64,000 nt of DNA from Symsagittifera roscoffensis (taxonomy: Eukaryota > Xenacoelomorpha > Acoela > Convolutidae). The position numbers and the translations under genes were made by a program. Below the pieces are notes generated by a model. That model worked only from the letters and a program-made list of their open reading frames with translations, searched no databases and had not been told where the DNA came from. This document shows, piece after piece, positions 1 through 11,365 of the stretch. Where the stretch lies: the NCBI RefSeq assembly GCF_963678635.1, contig NC_087066.1, forward strand, positions 3,474,485-3,538,484, read 5' to 3'. Position 1 is the stretch's first letter; each line of letters starts with the position of its first letter.

Positions 1-441
1 TGACTTTTAAGGAAATAAAACTGTAAAATTTTCATCAGCTTTGTTAGTTTGGAGTAAAACACCATGACTCTTTGTTCGGTTTAATTGATTACGTCACGTA
101 TTGTTTTTGAAGGAGTAGTTGAGTCCTTGAAGGAACACAGAGATGCAATAAAACAATGAAATGAACAATCAATATCATAAACAAAAGGTTTTAACGGTTA
201 ATGAGGGCAAATATAGTTCATGACAAACTGTTGGCAATATCGATGACCTTTAATCGTTCAAAACTAGCAACTTAATCGGTCAAAACTACAACATTTTGGC
301 AAATTTTTTGAAAACAGTTTTTTGTGGAAGTCAGTGAGACACTAAAATCCGACGTCATTGACCGAAAAAGATATTGCCAACAATTTGGCCTTAACTACTC
401 TGCATAATGAGTCTTGAACTTCAATTCTGAGCCCCGCTTAT

Positions 442-916
442 AGTTTGAAGGGGTGTAGGACAACAAGCCGACGGGACTTCAAGCCAAAGGGACTTCAAGC
501 CGAAATTAAAATTTTACAAGCACCTCAAAACACTATTTTATCATCTGTAAAACGTTATTTTTCAAAAACTTTGGCAAGTTTAGTCCATAATAAACGTTAT
601 TCATGACGAAGCACTACTTGTGATTGGCATCCGTTAATAACATCAGCCGGTTTTTAAATAGCATAAATTATAAACATGAAAAAAGCCTTCAACCATGTTT
701 TACTTTTCAAGTTTCCGAAACATCATTGGAAGGCTTAAATTTTATGAAAACGCCAATAACTTGTGAAGAAAGATCATGAAATTCAGAAATTCTTCAAAAA
801 AGTTTTCAAATTAATCATATTTCACGACTTTATAAAGAACTATTCGGCTTGAAGTCCCTAATTTTACGATTCGGCTTGAAGTCCCGTCGGCGTGATGTCC
901 GGCACCCAGTTTGAAG
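442..916. mobile_element. MULE-type MITE, copy 1 (9-bp TSD)
   Basis: The element itself is 451-907 (457 bp). Its ends form a terminal inverted repeat of roughly 40 bp: the left end begins GGGTGTAGGACAACAAGCCG and the right end is its imperfect inverse, ending CCGGCACCC. Inside each end the motif GGGACTTCAAGCCGAA is repeated. The 9-bp direct repeat AGTTTGAAG flanks it at 442-450 and 908-916. A 9-bp target duplication with long terminal inverted repeats is typical of Mutator-like (MULE) elements. It has no coding capacity. A second copy of identical length lies at 22013-22469 and a broken third at 8803-10380. Confidence 0.85.
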
Positions 917-1330
917 TACGCTCAACAAAAACTATACTACGAGTGCAAAAATGTGTCGATAGAGTTTTTTTATCTAGATCCTTTCGATGTTTTATGCGGT
1001 CACTCAGTAAAAAGAGAAAATAATCGATTATATTATAATTTTAATCGTACTTTCAGCCAAATTATAATTAATTATAAGCGCTAATTTTAGATGTTTAAAC
1101 GATTTATAATCCATTAAAAAGATAACTTTTTTGGTGAGAATTTATTAAATTATAATCAATTATAATTGATTATAATTTTTCCGAAAAACTCTTATAATCT
1201 CTTATAATATTTTATAATCTCTTATAGTCTATTATAATCTCTTAATAGATTATAAACCCTTTTTCTATCAAAATATTATTTCACAAGAAAAATGAAATAT
1301 AATGGATTATAATTTAGCTATTCTCCAAGA
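917..1330. repeat. AT palindrome array (ATAATCGATTATAAT type)
   Basis: No gene is visible. From about 1020 the stretch consists of degenerate, self-complementary units of the kind TTATAATCGATTATAA and AATTATAATTGATTATAA. The same motif recurs at 1760-1915, 5330-5430, 6740-6800 and 11545-12050. It behaves as a dispersed simple repeat able to form cruciforms. Confidence 0.6.
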
Positions 1331-1343
1331 AAACAGTAAAAAT

Positions 1344-1656
1344 CAGTAAACCAGGGGCGGATATCAGTTTTTCTCGACATCTGAGCCAAATTTTGTGCAC
1401 TTCAGGCAAACTTTTGAAGAAACAGGCCAAAAACGGCTTTTTAGGCAATTTTTGGAAAACTTTCAACAAAAAATCGCGTTTTTTTTGGCGGGCGCTCCCC
1501 CTCTAAATTAGTTTTTGTTGGCGCCAACGGCCAAAGGGTCCGTCACCAAATATGGATATCGCAAAACAGTACAAAAGAGGAACCCTTTAGGTAGGCAAGG
1601 GGTCGATTCCCTGAAAAAAGGCGTGCCGCCCCCTTAAATCCGTCTTTCCAGTAAAC
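1344..1656. mobile_element. hAT-type MITE, copy 1 (8-bp TSD)
   Basis: The element is 1352-1648. It starts CAGGGGCGGATATC and its right end carries the inverse motif (…AAATCCG…). The 8-bp direct repeat CAGTAAAC occurs at 1344-1351 and 1649-1656. The interior shares the run CGTTTTTTTTGGCGGGCGC, 'GGCGCC' and 'AGTACAAA' motifs with the copies at 14169 and 33803. An 8-bp duplication and a CAGGGG terminus fit a non-autonomous hAT element. Confidence 0.75.
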
Positions 1657-2154
1657 AGTAAGAAAGTAAACAGTAAACAGTAAGCAGTAAGAAAAGAAAC
1701 CAACTGAAAAGCACAGAAAACAAAACAAAAATAAAAGGAAATGAAGCGACGACGTTTTTTGATTAAAAATGGATTATAATCGATTAAAATGGATTATAAT
1801 TCAATAAAAAATCAGAATTTTTTTTTAAATAATCGATTATATTCGATTAAAATGTTTTTTTTTTGTTTCGAAAAATAGTATTATTATAATCCATTTTAAT
1901 CGATTATAATCTCTCGTTTTTGAAATTTATAGAGACTGACAATAAAATTCCATTGTATTCTATTATTTTCTCTTTTTACTGAGTACGGCGTGGTTGAGAA
2001 ATTTTTTTCTAACTTTCAGCATTTTTACGACCCGTAAAGTCTTCAAAGCACTCAGTTCTCACTAAACCAGGTTGCAGTTTTTTAAATCACATATCCAAGA
2101 TTTATAAGCACTACATGAAACTAACTGCAATTAACTGCGTTTAATTGCCTGCCT
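1649..2154. other. Intergenic, no gene seen
   Basis: Contains a short CAGTAAACAGTAAG repeat at about 1650-1690 and more ATAATCGATTATAAT palindromes at 1770-1915. No open frame with coding character was recognised. Confidence 0.5.
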
Positions 2155-2560
2155 TGTTTTCGTTCCGACTTTTGTAACGAAGTAACAAAATATTTGTGCT
2201 AGGGGGTGGTTTTTTTTCTTCAGACAAATTTCGACTTTTTAACTAGCCATTTTCGACGAAATTTTTTATCATTCGAAAGGTATTGTTGTCCTGAGCTTAA
2301 ATTTAAAAAGGTATTTTTTCTTTGATCATTTTTCGTAAAGTTATGGGGGTTTAAAGATTGCCATTTTGGCCAATTTGGGACAATTAACGCGCGATAAATT
2401 TCGCGCTATTAACGCGTAAGCGGATATTTAAATTGTCTTAGAAATTGTTCCAATATGGTTGAAGGACTCTTATTTGCCATAATTGATTTGTTTCTAGGAG
2501 CGAAATCTATCATTTTGTACTTAATATGGCGCGTGGGGGATAAATTTCACAAAAAAAATC
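2155..2560 (+). repeat. Inverted-repeat element end, family 'GGGTGGTTTTTT', copy 1
   Basis: Dispersed repeat sharing long stretches with 6000-6270, for example TTCAGACAAATTTCGAC, AACTAGCCATTTT, AAAGATTGCCATTTTGGCCA and GGGACAATTAACGCGCGAT. The outer edge (TTCCGACTTTTG… then TTGTGCT.GGGGTGG) matches the inverted termini of the longer element at 30082-31096. It is probably one terminus plus interior of a decayed transposon with no coding content. Confidence 0.6.
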
Positions 2561-2609
2561 ATTTTATTATTACATTTATTTTTTTCATGCTATTACTGCG
2601 GCATAGATC

Positions 2610-2680
2610 TTAAGAGGCAGTCGGAACATTCAGGGCCTCGCCCTGATACGAGCAGTCTTGTTAGCGATTCGTTTCTGGAG
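2610..2680. repeat. Dispersed hairpin repeat 'AACATTCAGGGC…GCCCTGATAC', copy 1
   Basis: Contains GCAGTCGGAACATTCAGGGC followed by CTC and GCCCTGATACGAGCAGTC, a short hairpin (CAGGGC/GCCCTG). Related copies are at 4210-4270, 12098-12145 (opposite strand), 25655-25715 and, weakly, 33415-33450. It looks like the conserved terminus of another MITE family. Confidence 0.5.
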
Positions 2681-5600
2681 AAGATCAATTAAATTGATGA
2701 AAAGTAGTGATGATGAACTAATTGACTTAATTTTAGTTTAAAGAATTACTCCGGGCTTTTGAAGTGTTAATATGTTATCTCATTTCACCTGATCGGTGCC
2801 CATCATTTTTGAAAAACGATCCAATAGAAATGACCATTTATAAATTAAACCCCAAATAGTGAGACCCAATTCAACACCGACCCAGGACGGTGGGTTAGTG
2901 ATATCGAGCCCATCATGATCCATGCGCGGTGCTTTAGATGCTAGAGAAATATATGCTAGAGAAATATTTACCTGTCTGAAAAAACAACAATCCTAAAAAT
3001 CACATAGGACAATTAAAAGTGTTCATGAGCAGTTCTGTTATAATCAGCTGAAAAGCCCGTATGTTGATTTTTGGTCTTCAGCGTGTGATAAAGGGCCTTG
3101 AAGAGAAAGAATGTACCAGTGGCTTCGCTCGCGATAAAACAAAAAACAACTTGTTTCTAAATTACCAGACGCTCTTTGTACACTTGATAGTCATCAGTTT
3201 TATGGAGTATACCCTTTGATTAAAACGAAAAATGTTAGATTGATGCCAACCAATATGTAATTCAACCACGGCGCATTCGATATCAAAAGCCAAAAAATTG
3301 GCTCATGATACATTCAGATTTTCTCCAACTATTTCGTTCCAGTTTAATGCTTTCATAGGGCTTTTAATTTTCGTGTCAAGCAAAAAATATTTGCACAGGT
3401 GTTGAGAAGACCTTGAGCAATAAGCCAATATTCTACTCTGTACAAAAGTATTTTCTTTCTTTTCCAAGATGTTTAGGAAAAAACTGGAAAACTGTAAAAA
3501 ATCATTTTGAATGATCTCAATGGTGAAAATAAAGAAAGCCGAAAATTAAAAAAAGAATAATAAAAAATTAAACCAATCGGTTTTACAATCAGTTTTTTTT
3601 GTTATTTTTTATTCAAAAGGGATTCAAGAGAATTCGTCCAATGATAGAATGCAAGGAAAGGAAAGGCTCGAAATTTGTCGAAAAACCATTTTCTTCGACA
3701 CCAAATTTTGTCTAAATGTCGTCCGAATCACGACTGAAAGGGTTTCAGTATGATATACCAAACGACCTGCTTCGATGATTGTTTGTAGTACCTGATTTTG
3801 CGTGGAAAACAACAAAAAAAAAGGAAAAAACCTAAAAACGCGGAAATACAACATTCCTTCCCATTTTCATCGGTCGGATAATTGAACAATATATGACCAT
3901 TTTCTGACACAAACTTAGACAGTGTAGATTGAACCTTAAAACTACGTAATCTCACGAATGTCTTCTACGTTTTATACTATCTGAGTTTTGAGCCTATGTA
4001 AAAACTGCTCGCTTAATAGTATGAATTATTGATCTATAAGGCTTAATGCACAAAAAACTATCATTTTGCACACCAAACTGCTCCCAATAGAAATCAAGCT
4101 AATTGTTCATGTGTTTTTTTCTTACGACTCGAATTTGAACATTAATTGTTTGATATTGACAGTCTACAATTTATCATCGTTCAAGATGCTTTTAGCAAAA
4201 ACTATTGAAGAACTTCTAAAGGGCAGTCAGAACATTCTGGACTTTGCCCTGAAATAACAGCAGTCTCGTTATTTTTTATCATATAACCAATTAAAGTTTT
4301 TAAAATGAGTTAATTGCTTTACTCTGTAGATAAAACAGCAATTAAAATCAGGGACAAGGAAAAACTTTGAATTAGAAGAAAACTGTGTTTGATTTGCACC
4401 TCGACAAAATGATTGACACCAACAAATTTAATTTTGGTGCTAGAAAAAAGAGTAGCTTTGAATATTCAAAAAACTTCAATAAGAGAAAAATTTAAGGCCA
4501 ACATTATTTCTGAAATTAGTTTGTAGCTCTATGATGCCATCAGCTATAACTTATTTTTTCCCTAACAAATTTAGCTTGCTTTTTAAAATTAGCGCATTTA
4601 AAAACTGCCGACTTACATCAGCCTCAGAACACACCTTGGTTCTACTTTTTAGACAAAGGTTTAAGTTTGCCACAAAATCAATCGAAACTAATGATCTTGA
4701 TATAACCTCACAATTTTGATGTTTCCAATCAAATTTTGCCTGATTTTTCTACAAAGTCAAAATAAACAAAAAAAAATTCCTTCTTCGGAATTTTAAAATT
4801 AATGAAAATGAGAAACCAATTTTGATGGAAATTTTGAAAAATCAGTACCGGGCAACGTTGGTCTGAATAAAAACCGCTCCAAACCTCACAGTTTAGGCTT
4901 TTTTTCAAAAATCGGAGCAGCATATCATATCAAGGTTATGACGTGTGACACTTGCTTGAGTCATCATTTCTATATCTGTTTTTTACAGGTGTCATTGGCA
5001 ACATCATAAACGTGAAAATTACATTCTGTTTTTCCAAGTAATTTTTTCTAAGTAATTAGTGATCCCTATCTCCTATTAGTGATCCCTAGTAGTCCTATCT
5101 GAGAGTTGAACATGACCAACTACCAGAGCTGTTAAAAAATAATATAAGCATCTTCGTTTATACCACGTAACCCTCACAGGAGTTTTATGGATAAAAACTG
5201 ATTATATTGGAACTTCATTGTCAGTAAAACTACAAAAAAAGTCAATAAAAAAAATGCTGCACTGGAATTTTTTGAATAGTATTCGATTCTTTTGTCATTT
5301 TACTGTCCATATGTAACACATTACAAAAAAACTCTAATATAATCCGAAAAAATTGATTATAATCGTAATATTCTAAGTAATTATAACCCATGATAATCGA
5401 TTATGATCGGTTATAATCCATTAAAATTGGATTCTGAACATAACGTTTTGTAAATCAAAATCATCCATTATTGTCGCGTTTGATGACTTTTTGTAGCGGT
5501 TTTTGAGGAATTTTGCAAATTTTGAAAGTTATCAAAGTTTGTGTTTAGTGCAGCCGCTACGGCTTACGTTTTCTAAATTTTAATTGTCATAAACAGACTG

Positions 5601-5999
5601 AAAGTGGGGTGGGGGGTTAAACGTTTCTGAAATTTTTAAATAAAAAATGGGTCAAAGTTTTATGAGATGATATAAACTGGGATGAACATGTTTGTTCGAT
5701 TTCTAAATTACCAAAACGTTGATTTTAAAACATTTTAGTTTCTGCAGATATTTTTATAAAATGTACGTTTGCAAAGTTCTCATCGAAGTATTAAAAGAAT
5801 TTGTTCAGCTGTTATCAATTTTCAGCAAAAAAAAACTTGTTCGTGAATTTTTGCGGCCTAAAACATTGATTATATTGTCAAATTATTTGAAAATAATAGA
5901 TTCTATTCTATTGAAAATTGTCGATTTTATTCCCCAGTCAATGAATATTGTCGATTTTATTCCCTTTCTCATGGATGAATGGCTCATGAAAATTGATTA
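2681..5999. other. Intergenic or intronic, no gene seen
   Basis: AT-rich non-coding sequence. Recognisable content is a second hairpin-repeat copy at 4210-4270 and AT palindromes at 5330-5430. Short open frames in both strands here are low-complexity and lack splice or domain support. Confidence 0.5.
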
Positions 6000-6275
6000 T
6001 TCTTCCGACTTTCGATACGAAAGTAACGGAATACTTGTGCTCGGAGTGGGTTTTTTTTCCTTCAGACAAATTTCGACATTTTAACTAGCCATTTTTGACA
6101 GGATTTTTTATATCATTCGGAAGACACTGTTGTATTGAGCTTAAATTTGAAAGGATATTTCACCTGTGATCATTTTTCGTAAAGTTACGGGGGTTTAAAG
6201 ATTGCCATTTTGGCCAATGTGGGACAATTAACGCGCGATATAATTCGCGCTATTAATGCGTAAGCGGAGGTTATA
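6000..6275 (+). repeat. Inverted-repeat element, family 'GGGTGGTTTTTT', copy 2
   Basis: Collinear with 2155-2430, with about the same motifs in the same order, including AAAGATTGCCATTTTGGCCA and GGGACAATTAACGCGCGAT. The left side reads TTCCGACTTTCGATACGAAAG, which is close to the termini of the 30-31 kb element. Confidence 0.6.
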
Positions 6276-7794
6276 ATTTTAAAAGGTTATAATCATCAGT
6301 TATCACAACTTTCTTCTTTTAACTTTTCAGTATCCATTACCAATAACAATCCTCTATTTCGCGGTACATAATTTTTTCCTTTATTTTTATTGAATAATTT
6401 TTTTCGCTTTTTTGTTCCCTTTTGTGGAATTGAAAGTGAAAAAAGTTGATGGAGAGAAAAATCATTGGATTATCATGCATTTTAATAGATTGATATAGTT
6501 TTAGTAAAAAGATTAATTTGGATTAAAAAAATCCATTACGTGGTCCTAATTTGCCAGGTTAATGGATTATATAGACAAAATTTTAGTCAACAAAAATCCC
6601 GTATAATCAATTTTTTCCCTTTGGTCCGACAACCTTGGCTGTAAATATTGGATTTTTTTTCTAACTTTTTTGCTAACTTTTGAAATAAACTGGCAGAAAA
6701 GTTTGAAACTCACAGAAACCACAATTAAATTTAATATTAATAATTATTAATTATTATGAGTAGTAAATGTTATTATAATCAATTAATATTATCATTATAA
6801 CTGGTCTCACCACTTTACCTCAGCATAAATAAGAACTGAGCAAAAGTTTAAAGTGTGTTTCTACTTCTCATTTAAGCTATGAACAGTTTGGTTAATGTTT
6901 TTGGACCAATGTTTTTGAAACGCTTAAAAACCTATAAAAATTCCGGACAATTCTATACAATTTCACAGAGAACATTTGGTGAAATTTTAAGTAGTATACT
7001 TAGAGCACTTAGAATTACACTTACTAATGGGGGCTAATGGGGGATACATATCTTCGTCAATTTCCAGACAAGACATAACTAATATACGCTATTAAATCTA
7101 AATAGTTTGCGTCATGGACCGTAAAAGTCAACTGAGCTGAACAAAGTTTCTGATTCATCCATTATTTTTAGGTAATGCACTTCTGTTTTTCGTATTATAT
7201 TTTTATACATGAACAAACCTTTTTTGGCTGCTTATTGTGTGCGTAACAATGGATCTAGTTATTTTTACTTTCACTATTTTGATGTCAAAACCCTTTTAAT
7301 CAGGCTAGCTTTTGGACGTTTTCAGTCAGCAGAAAAAAAAACCTTTTTTTTCTGAATCCTGAAATCTGATTGGCTCCTTTTGTAATAGAAAGCTAATATT
7401 AATCAAAGGTAGGCGACAAAAACTTGCTGTTAGTTTAGCGATAGGAGGGAAAACAATTTATTTATTTTCTCTCTCTTAGACAGTTCTGCGCCAACTTCTG
7501 AAATCTTCAGTTAATCTTTTCGCTTTTGAGGGTAAATGTACGATAAAAACACCGTTAATCAAAAATCGTCACCAAAGAACAACGCCTCCAGCAAAAAAGC
7601 CCGATTTTGATTTAAGATACCGTCAGTAGTAAATTAATTAGTTCCTCTCTATCTCAATTTATCTTAATTTGAAAAAAAAAGTAAATCCTAAGAACTTAAT
7701 TAGCTTAGATTTCAGGTTAAAGTCATTTGAGAAAAAGAAAATAATAACAAGCATCGTCAACTGAGTGAAAGACCAAGAAACTGGCAAAACTAAA
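6276..7794. other. Region upstream of the 7795 exon
   Basis: No gene seen. It would contain the 5' UTR and promoter of the following exon if that exon is real. There is pyrimidine-rich sequence at 7465-7480 (TTTTCTCTCTCTTAG) but no convincing TATA or initiator element. AT palindromes lie at 6740-6800. Confidence 0.4.
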
Positions 7795-8014
7795 ATGTCG
7801 ACCCGGATATCGAAGTTAAAAATATATCTTTTCTTTTCTCTCGCTTGTGTTTGCCTTTTGAGCCCCCGCGTGTTATGCCGAAGTGCACACTATTATTACG
7901 TAATCGACAACAGTGACGACACATCCGCGTTCAGTCAGACGAATGGTGGGCTGGCCGACACTAATGTGCACACAATGCAGCTACTTGTGCAGCAGTTGCA
8001 AAAACAACTAGATT
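7795..8014 (+). CDS. Candidate first coding exon, secreted or membrane protein
   Basis: The ATG at 7795 (context TAAAATGTCG) opens a frame of 73 codons ending at a strong 5' splice site, GATT|GTGAGT, with GT at 8015-8016, leaving phase 1. Residues 1-27 look like a signal peptide: a basic start (STRISKLK), a hydrophobic core (IYLFFSLACVCLL) and a likely cleavage after VLC. The mature part has a tyrosine cluster (HYYYVID), an acidic D/S-rich segment and ends in a Q-rich, possibly coiled segment (LLVQQLQKQLD). The frame also extends upstream to a GTG, but the ATG sits directly before the signal peptide. I do not recognise the family. The following exon was not identified. Confidence 0.5.
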
Positions 8015-8802
8015 GTGAGTATCAAAATAAAACAAACTTGACTTGATTGATTAGCCTGGTTTGGATTGTTTTTTTTTCAGGAATCATTTTAAGAATTAGA
8101 ACTAGTTCAACCAGTTTTATTTCCAAAGAGATTCAAACAAACTTGCTTTTCTTTAAAGATAATTTCAATAAAAAAGAAATTCGTAATAAAAAAACCTTTT
8201 TTTTTGTAAAATGAGCATTTAAAAGCAAGAGATAAAAAATTCAATTTCGCGTATACGCAAATATGAGTTGTTTTATCTGAAATTTAACTAGATAGCGTTC
8301 AATTTTCAAATCATATCTTTGAAAATGGTTTTTTAATTGGTTTTTCTTGTTTTTTTTTTCGACCACGAAATGGGAACGAAAAGAGTATTCGAGCTTTAGA
8401 GGCAAATTAAGGTACCACACCATTCAAGGTCGAGAGTTATGTCACATCATGTCTGGTTTGGACTACATCAAAAATTTCCAAAAAGTTTCTGGTTGTCAAA
8501 AAACGGTTGTTCCAAAAAGTTTCTGGTTGTTCGGGATTTGAGTTTTAAGCTACTTATTTAGACAGACAAACGACATCCGGCTGGTTCGATTGTTAATTCT
8601 TAATATAGTTTTAGTTAATGGTTGTTAAATTATAAAGCATAGCTCTATTCCGCTTCCACTGTCAGTTACTTGTAAAAAACGCAATTGAAGAAATTTTATA
8701 ATTTAAGCTTATATAGCTGGCTATTTGTAATTAAAATTCTATGCCAGGTCAAAAAAAAAAGGTTTTCCCTCCCGAAGTTACATTGAAGCCAAAACATTGT
8801 GA
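8015..8802 (+). other. Probable intron, no feature recognised
   Basis: Sequence downstream of the GTGAGT donor of the 7795 exon. AT-rich, with poly-A and poly-T runs. No second exon with both splice borders and a compatible phase was found. Confidence 0.35.
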
Positions 8803-10380
8803 GTGTCCAGGACAAAAGAGGTACAAAAGGTACAATAGGAAGACGGGGCTTCAAGCCGAATGGACTTCAGTGCGACATTTAAACCTTAGAAGCAGTGCAA
8901 GCCCCTTAAGTTTCATAGGTAAACTAGTCTTAGAAAACTACCCGGGTTGACGTTCATAAAAGAAAAACGCTTATCATAAAATTTCATGTATTGCGACTAT
9001 GGAAAAAATGCTTATCATACAGTTTTCACACAAAATTTAAAAACTATATAGAACGTTTTAAGAGAAATACTTCTGTTCCATTTCCATCTTTTAAATATTT
9101 CTGCTCAATAAAAACATGATTTCAATTTTGCTAAAAAAATGCTTATCATAATATTTTCATATATGAAAATTGTATGATAAACATTTTGCTATTGAAAAAA
9201 TAAAATCTTCAAAATTATTTTAACGATTTTTCCGGATGAATTTACATGAGCTTAAAAAATTTTTATTGAAAGAATGCTTCTTTTTGACTCTCAAAAACAT
9301 GATTTTTATTTTGGTCAAAAAAATGCTTATCATATAATTTTCATATATGAAAATTGTATGATATGCATTTTTTCATAAGCAAAAACACAAATTTGAGGTA
9401 AAAAGTTATTAATGCCTCTTTTGGTTGCAAACTTGCTTTTGTGCTCAAATATAAATTTTTGCGAAAAAAAATTCTGCATGCAGAAATTGATTTTTCGTGT
9501 TAGTAACTAGATCAGGATGAATTTTTGACCCAAAAACTCCAAAAGTCACAAAAAAGTGTTTTTTTTTCTGAACACCTTTATTGTTTTTTTTATTTCATTT
9601 GCTAATATAAAATTCAATTTATAAACAAAAAACAGGCTGTTTTTTCTCAACTACTAAAATTTTTAAATCAAAACAAAAAGTTACATTTTTGGTATATAAT
9701 TCCATGTGAATGTAAAAATTAACGTAGGTTGCAAAAATTACCAAAAGCAGTGTTTATCTGCGTGGTAACTGCCAGTACACTCTGAGTTTTCTTATGACAA
9801 AAAGTCCAGGGTTAGTGTTTCGGATGAAACACAAAATTTCAGAACAAATATTTTTTTGGTATTTTCATATATGGAAAAAATGCTTGGCATACAATTCCAT
9901 AGTATGGAAAAAATGCCTATCATAAATTTTCAGTATAGAAAAAATGCTTATCATATTGTTTTTTTTTGGTCTATGAAATAGTATGAATTAGTATGATAAG
10001 CCTTTTTTTATAAAATGAAATATCATGGTAAGCACTTTTTGTCGACCCGGGTAAGCAAGTTTAGTCCATAATACTTTTTATTGTTTATGCCGCGCTACTT
10101 AAGTATGATTTTCGCTAATTACATCAACCGCATTTTAAAATGCACACCCAAAAATTACACACTGGACGGAAACAACCGTCATAATTTTTTTTTCTGAAAG
10201 TTTGAATGGTAATTAAGGCTCAAAATGTTTGTAAACAACGACAAATGTTGAAAAAATACATAAGTTTTTTTGAAAAAAATCTTAAAATTATTCAAAGTAC
10301 GTGACTTTTGAAAAAAATTGATTTATTAAGTCCCTAATTTTGCTATTTAACTTGAAGTCCCGCCAGCCTGACCTGGCATT
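8803..10380. mobile_element. MULE-type MITE, copy 3, split by a nested MITE
   Basis: Left part (8803-8940) has GTGTCCAGGAC… and GGGGCTTCAAGCCGAATGG. Right part (10054-10380) has GCAAGTTTAGTCCATAATA, matching the interior of the copy at 451-907, and ends with AACTTGAAGTCCCG. The two parts are separated by a different transposon at 8941-10051. The TIRs are more degraded than in copies 1 and 2 and I could not find a clean TSD, so this is an older copy. Confidence 0.6.
8941..10051. mobile_element. TA-target MITE 'CCCGGGTTGAC', nested copy A
   Basis: The ends are CCCGGGTTGAC (8941) and GTCGACCCGGG (ending 10051), flanked on both sides by TA, consistent with a mariner/Tc- or PIF-like TA target duplication. 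The interior (about 1.1 kb) repeatedly carries the phrase ATGCTTATCATA followed by a TTTTCATATATGAAAA palindrome, in both orientations. It is inserted inside an older MULE-type MITE. No coding capacity was seen. Confidence 0.75.
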
Positions 10381-11126
10381 TGTTGACCTGATACAAACGG
10401 TTTGATTGAGTTTTGCTGACATGCTGAAGCAATCTGTTTCGTTTTTTAAAACTTAAATTGTTTAAATTGTTGGAAAGATTCTAAACTAATCATTTACATT
10501 GATACTTTTTTCCGGCCAGTTTGTAGTGTTTTTTTATACTTTATGCGACAAGTTTAAGTCCATAGATCCTCAACAAGCTCATTATAAACTTGCAATAAAA
10601 AGGTTATGTTTTTTTACAATTGTCTGTTGGAGAAATCATAACAGCACCTTTTGAAATAATTATACAGTGAATGGGGATTATTCCACATATAGGCAGGATT
10701 ATTCCACATTAAAGGTCGACAAATTTTTCGAAAATTGTTTGAAAATCTAATCCCTTTCGAGAAAATCCTAGATCCGCCCCCGTATATGTATATATAATAG
10801 ACATAATAGGCATTATATAGGCATAATAGACATTTTAGACATTAAAGTCATCTATCTTTAAAAAATTAGAAACCTCAGAAAACACTGTCTAAAAATTTTG
10901 GTCACATTTTGGTTTTTCCGTTATTTAAAAGTTTAAAAAGTAATCGTGAGCGGAGACATTTTTTTGATTGTCGAGGAAATGTATATTTTATTTGGGGTTT
11001 CAGAAATGTTCTAACTGAAATATCAGAACTTAATTATCACTACCATTTCACATGTTAAGTGCAACGTCTAGTTACCTTTATTGATCCTTTGTCAGTTAAT
11101 TAAAATTATGTTTCAAAGGCTTCAAA
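10381..11126. other. Non-coding; includes hAT-MITE end fragment
   Basis: At 10716-10783 the sequence reads GGTCGACAAATTTTTCGAA… to TTTCGAGAAAATCCTAGATC then CGCCCCCG. This is the reverse-oriented end of the CAGGGGCGGATCTAGG hAT-type MITE family, truncated. The rest shows no gene. Confidence 0.5.
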
Positions 11127-11365
11127 TTCACTTTTCCTTTCTTGAATTTGTAATGAAACCATTTCACCTTTCCTGTCATGAGTTTGTCCTGATACCATTT
11201 CATCTTTCTTGTCATTTATTTTTCATGAAATCATTTCATTTTCCTTGACATTAATTTGTCCTGAAACCACTTTTTTTTCCTGCCATAAATTTTCCTAGAA
11301 ACCACTCCACCTTTCCTGTCATAAGATTGTCAGAAAACCATTTCCACTTTCCCGTCATGAATAAT
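11127..11365. repeat. 36-bp tandem repeat, about 6.5 units
   Basis: Successive units start near 11127, 11163, 11199, 11235, 11271 and 11306, each about 36 bp with pattern TTCACCTTTCCTGTCAT then AATTTGTCCTGAAACCAT. Units differ at many positions. There are no unique spacers between repeats, so this is a minisatellite and not a CRISPR array. Confidence 0.8.

Noticed and set aside
5719-6084. 121-codon plus-strand ORF
   Set aside because: It starts at TTG and its C-terminal part runs through the dispersed repeat copy at 6000-6270; composition is typical of AT-rich chance ORFs.
11127-11365. CRISPR-like array
   Set aside because: Units are adjacent without unique spacers, diverged, and in a eukaryotic genome; it is a minisatellite.
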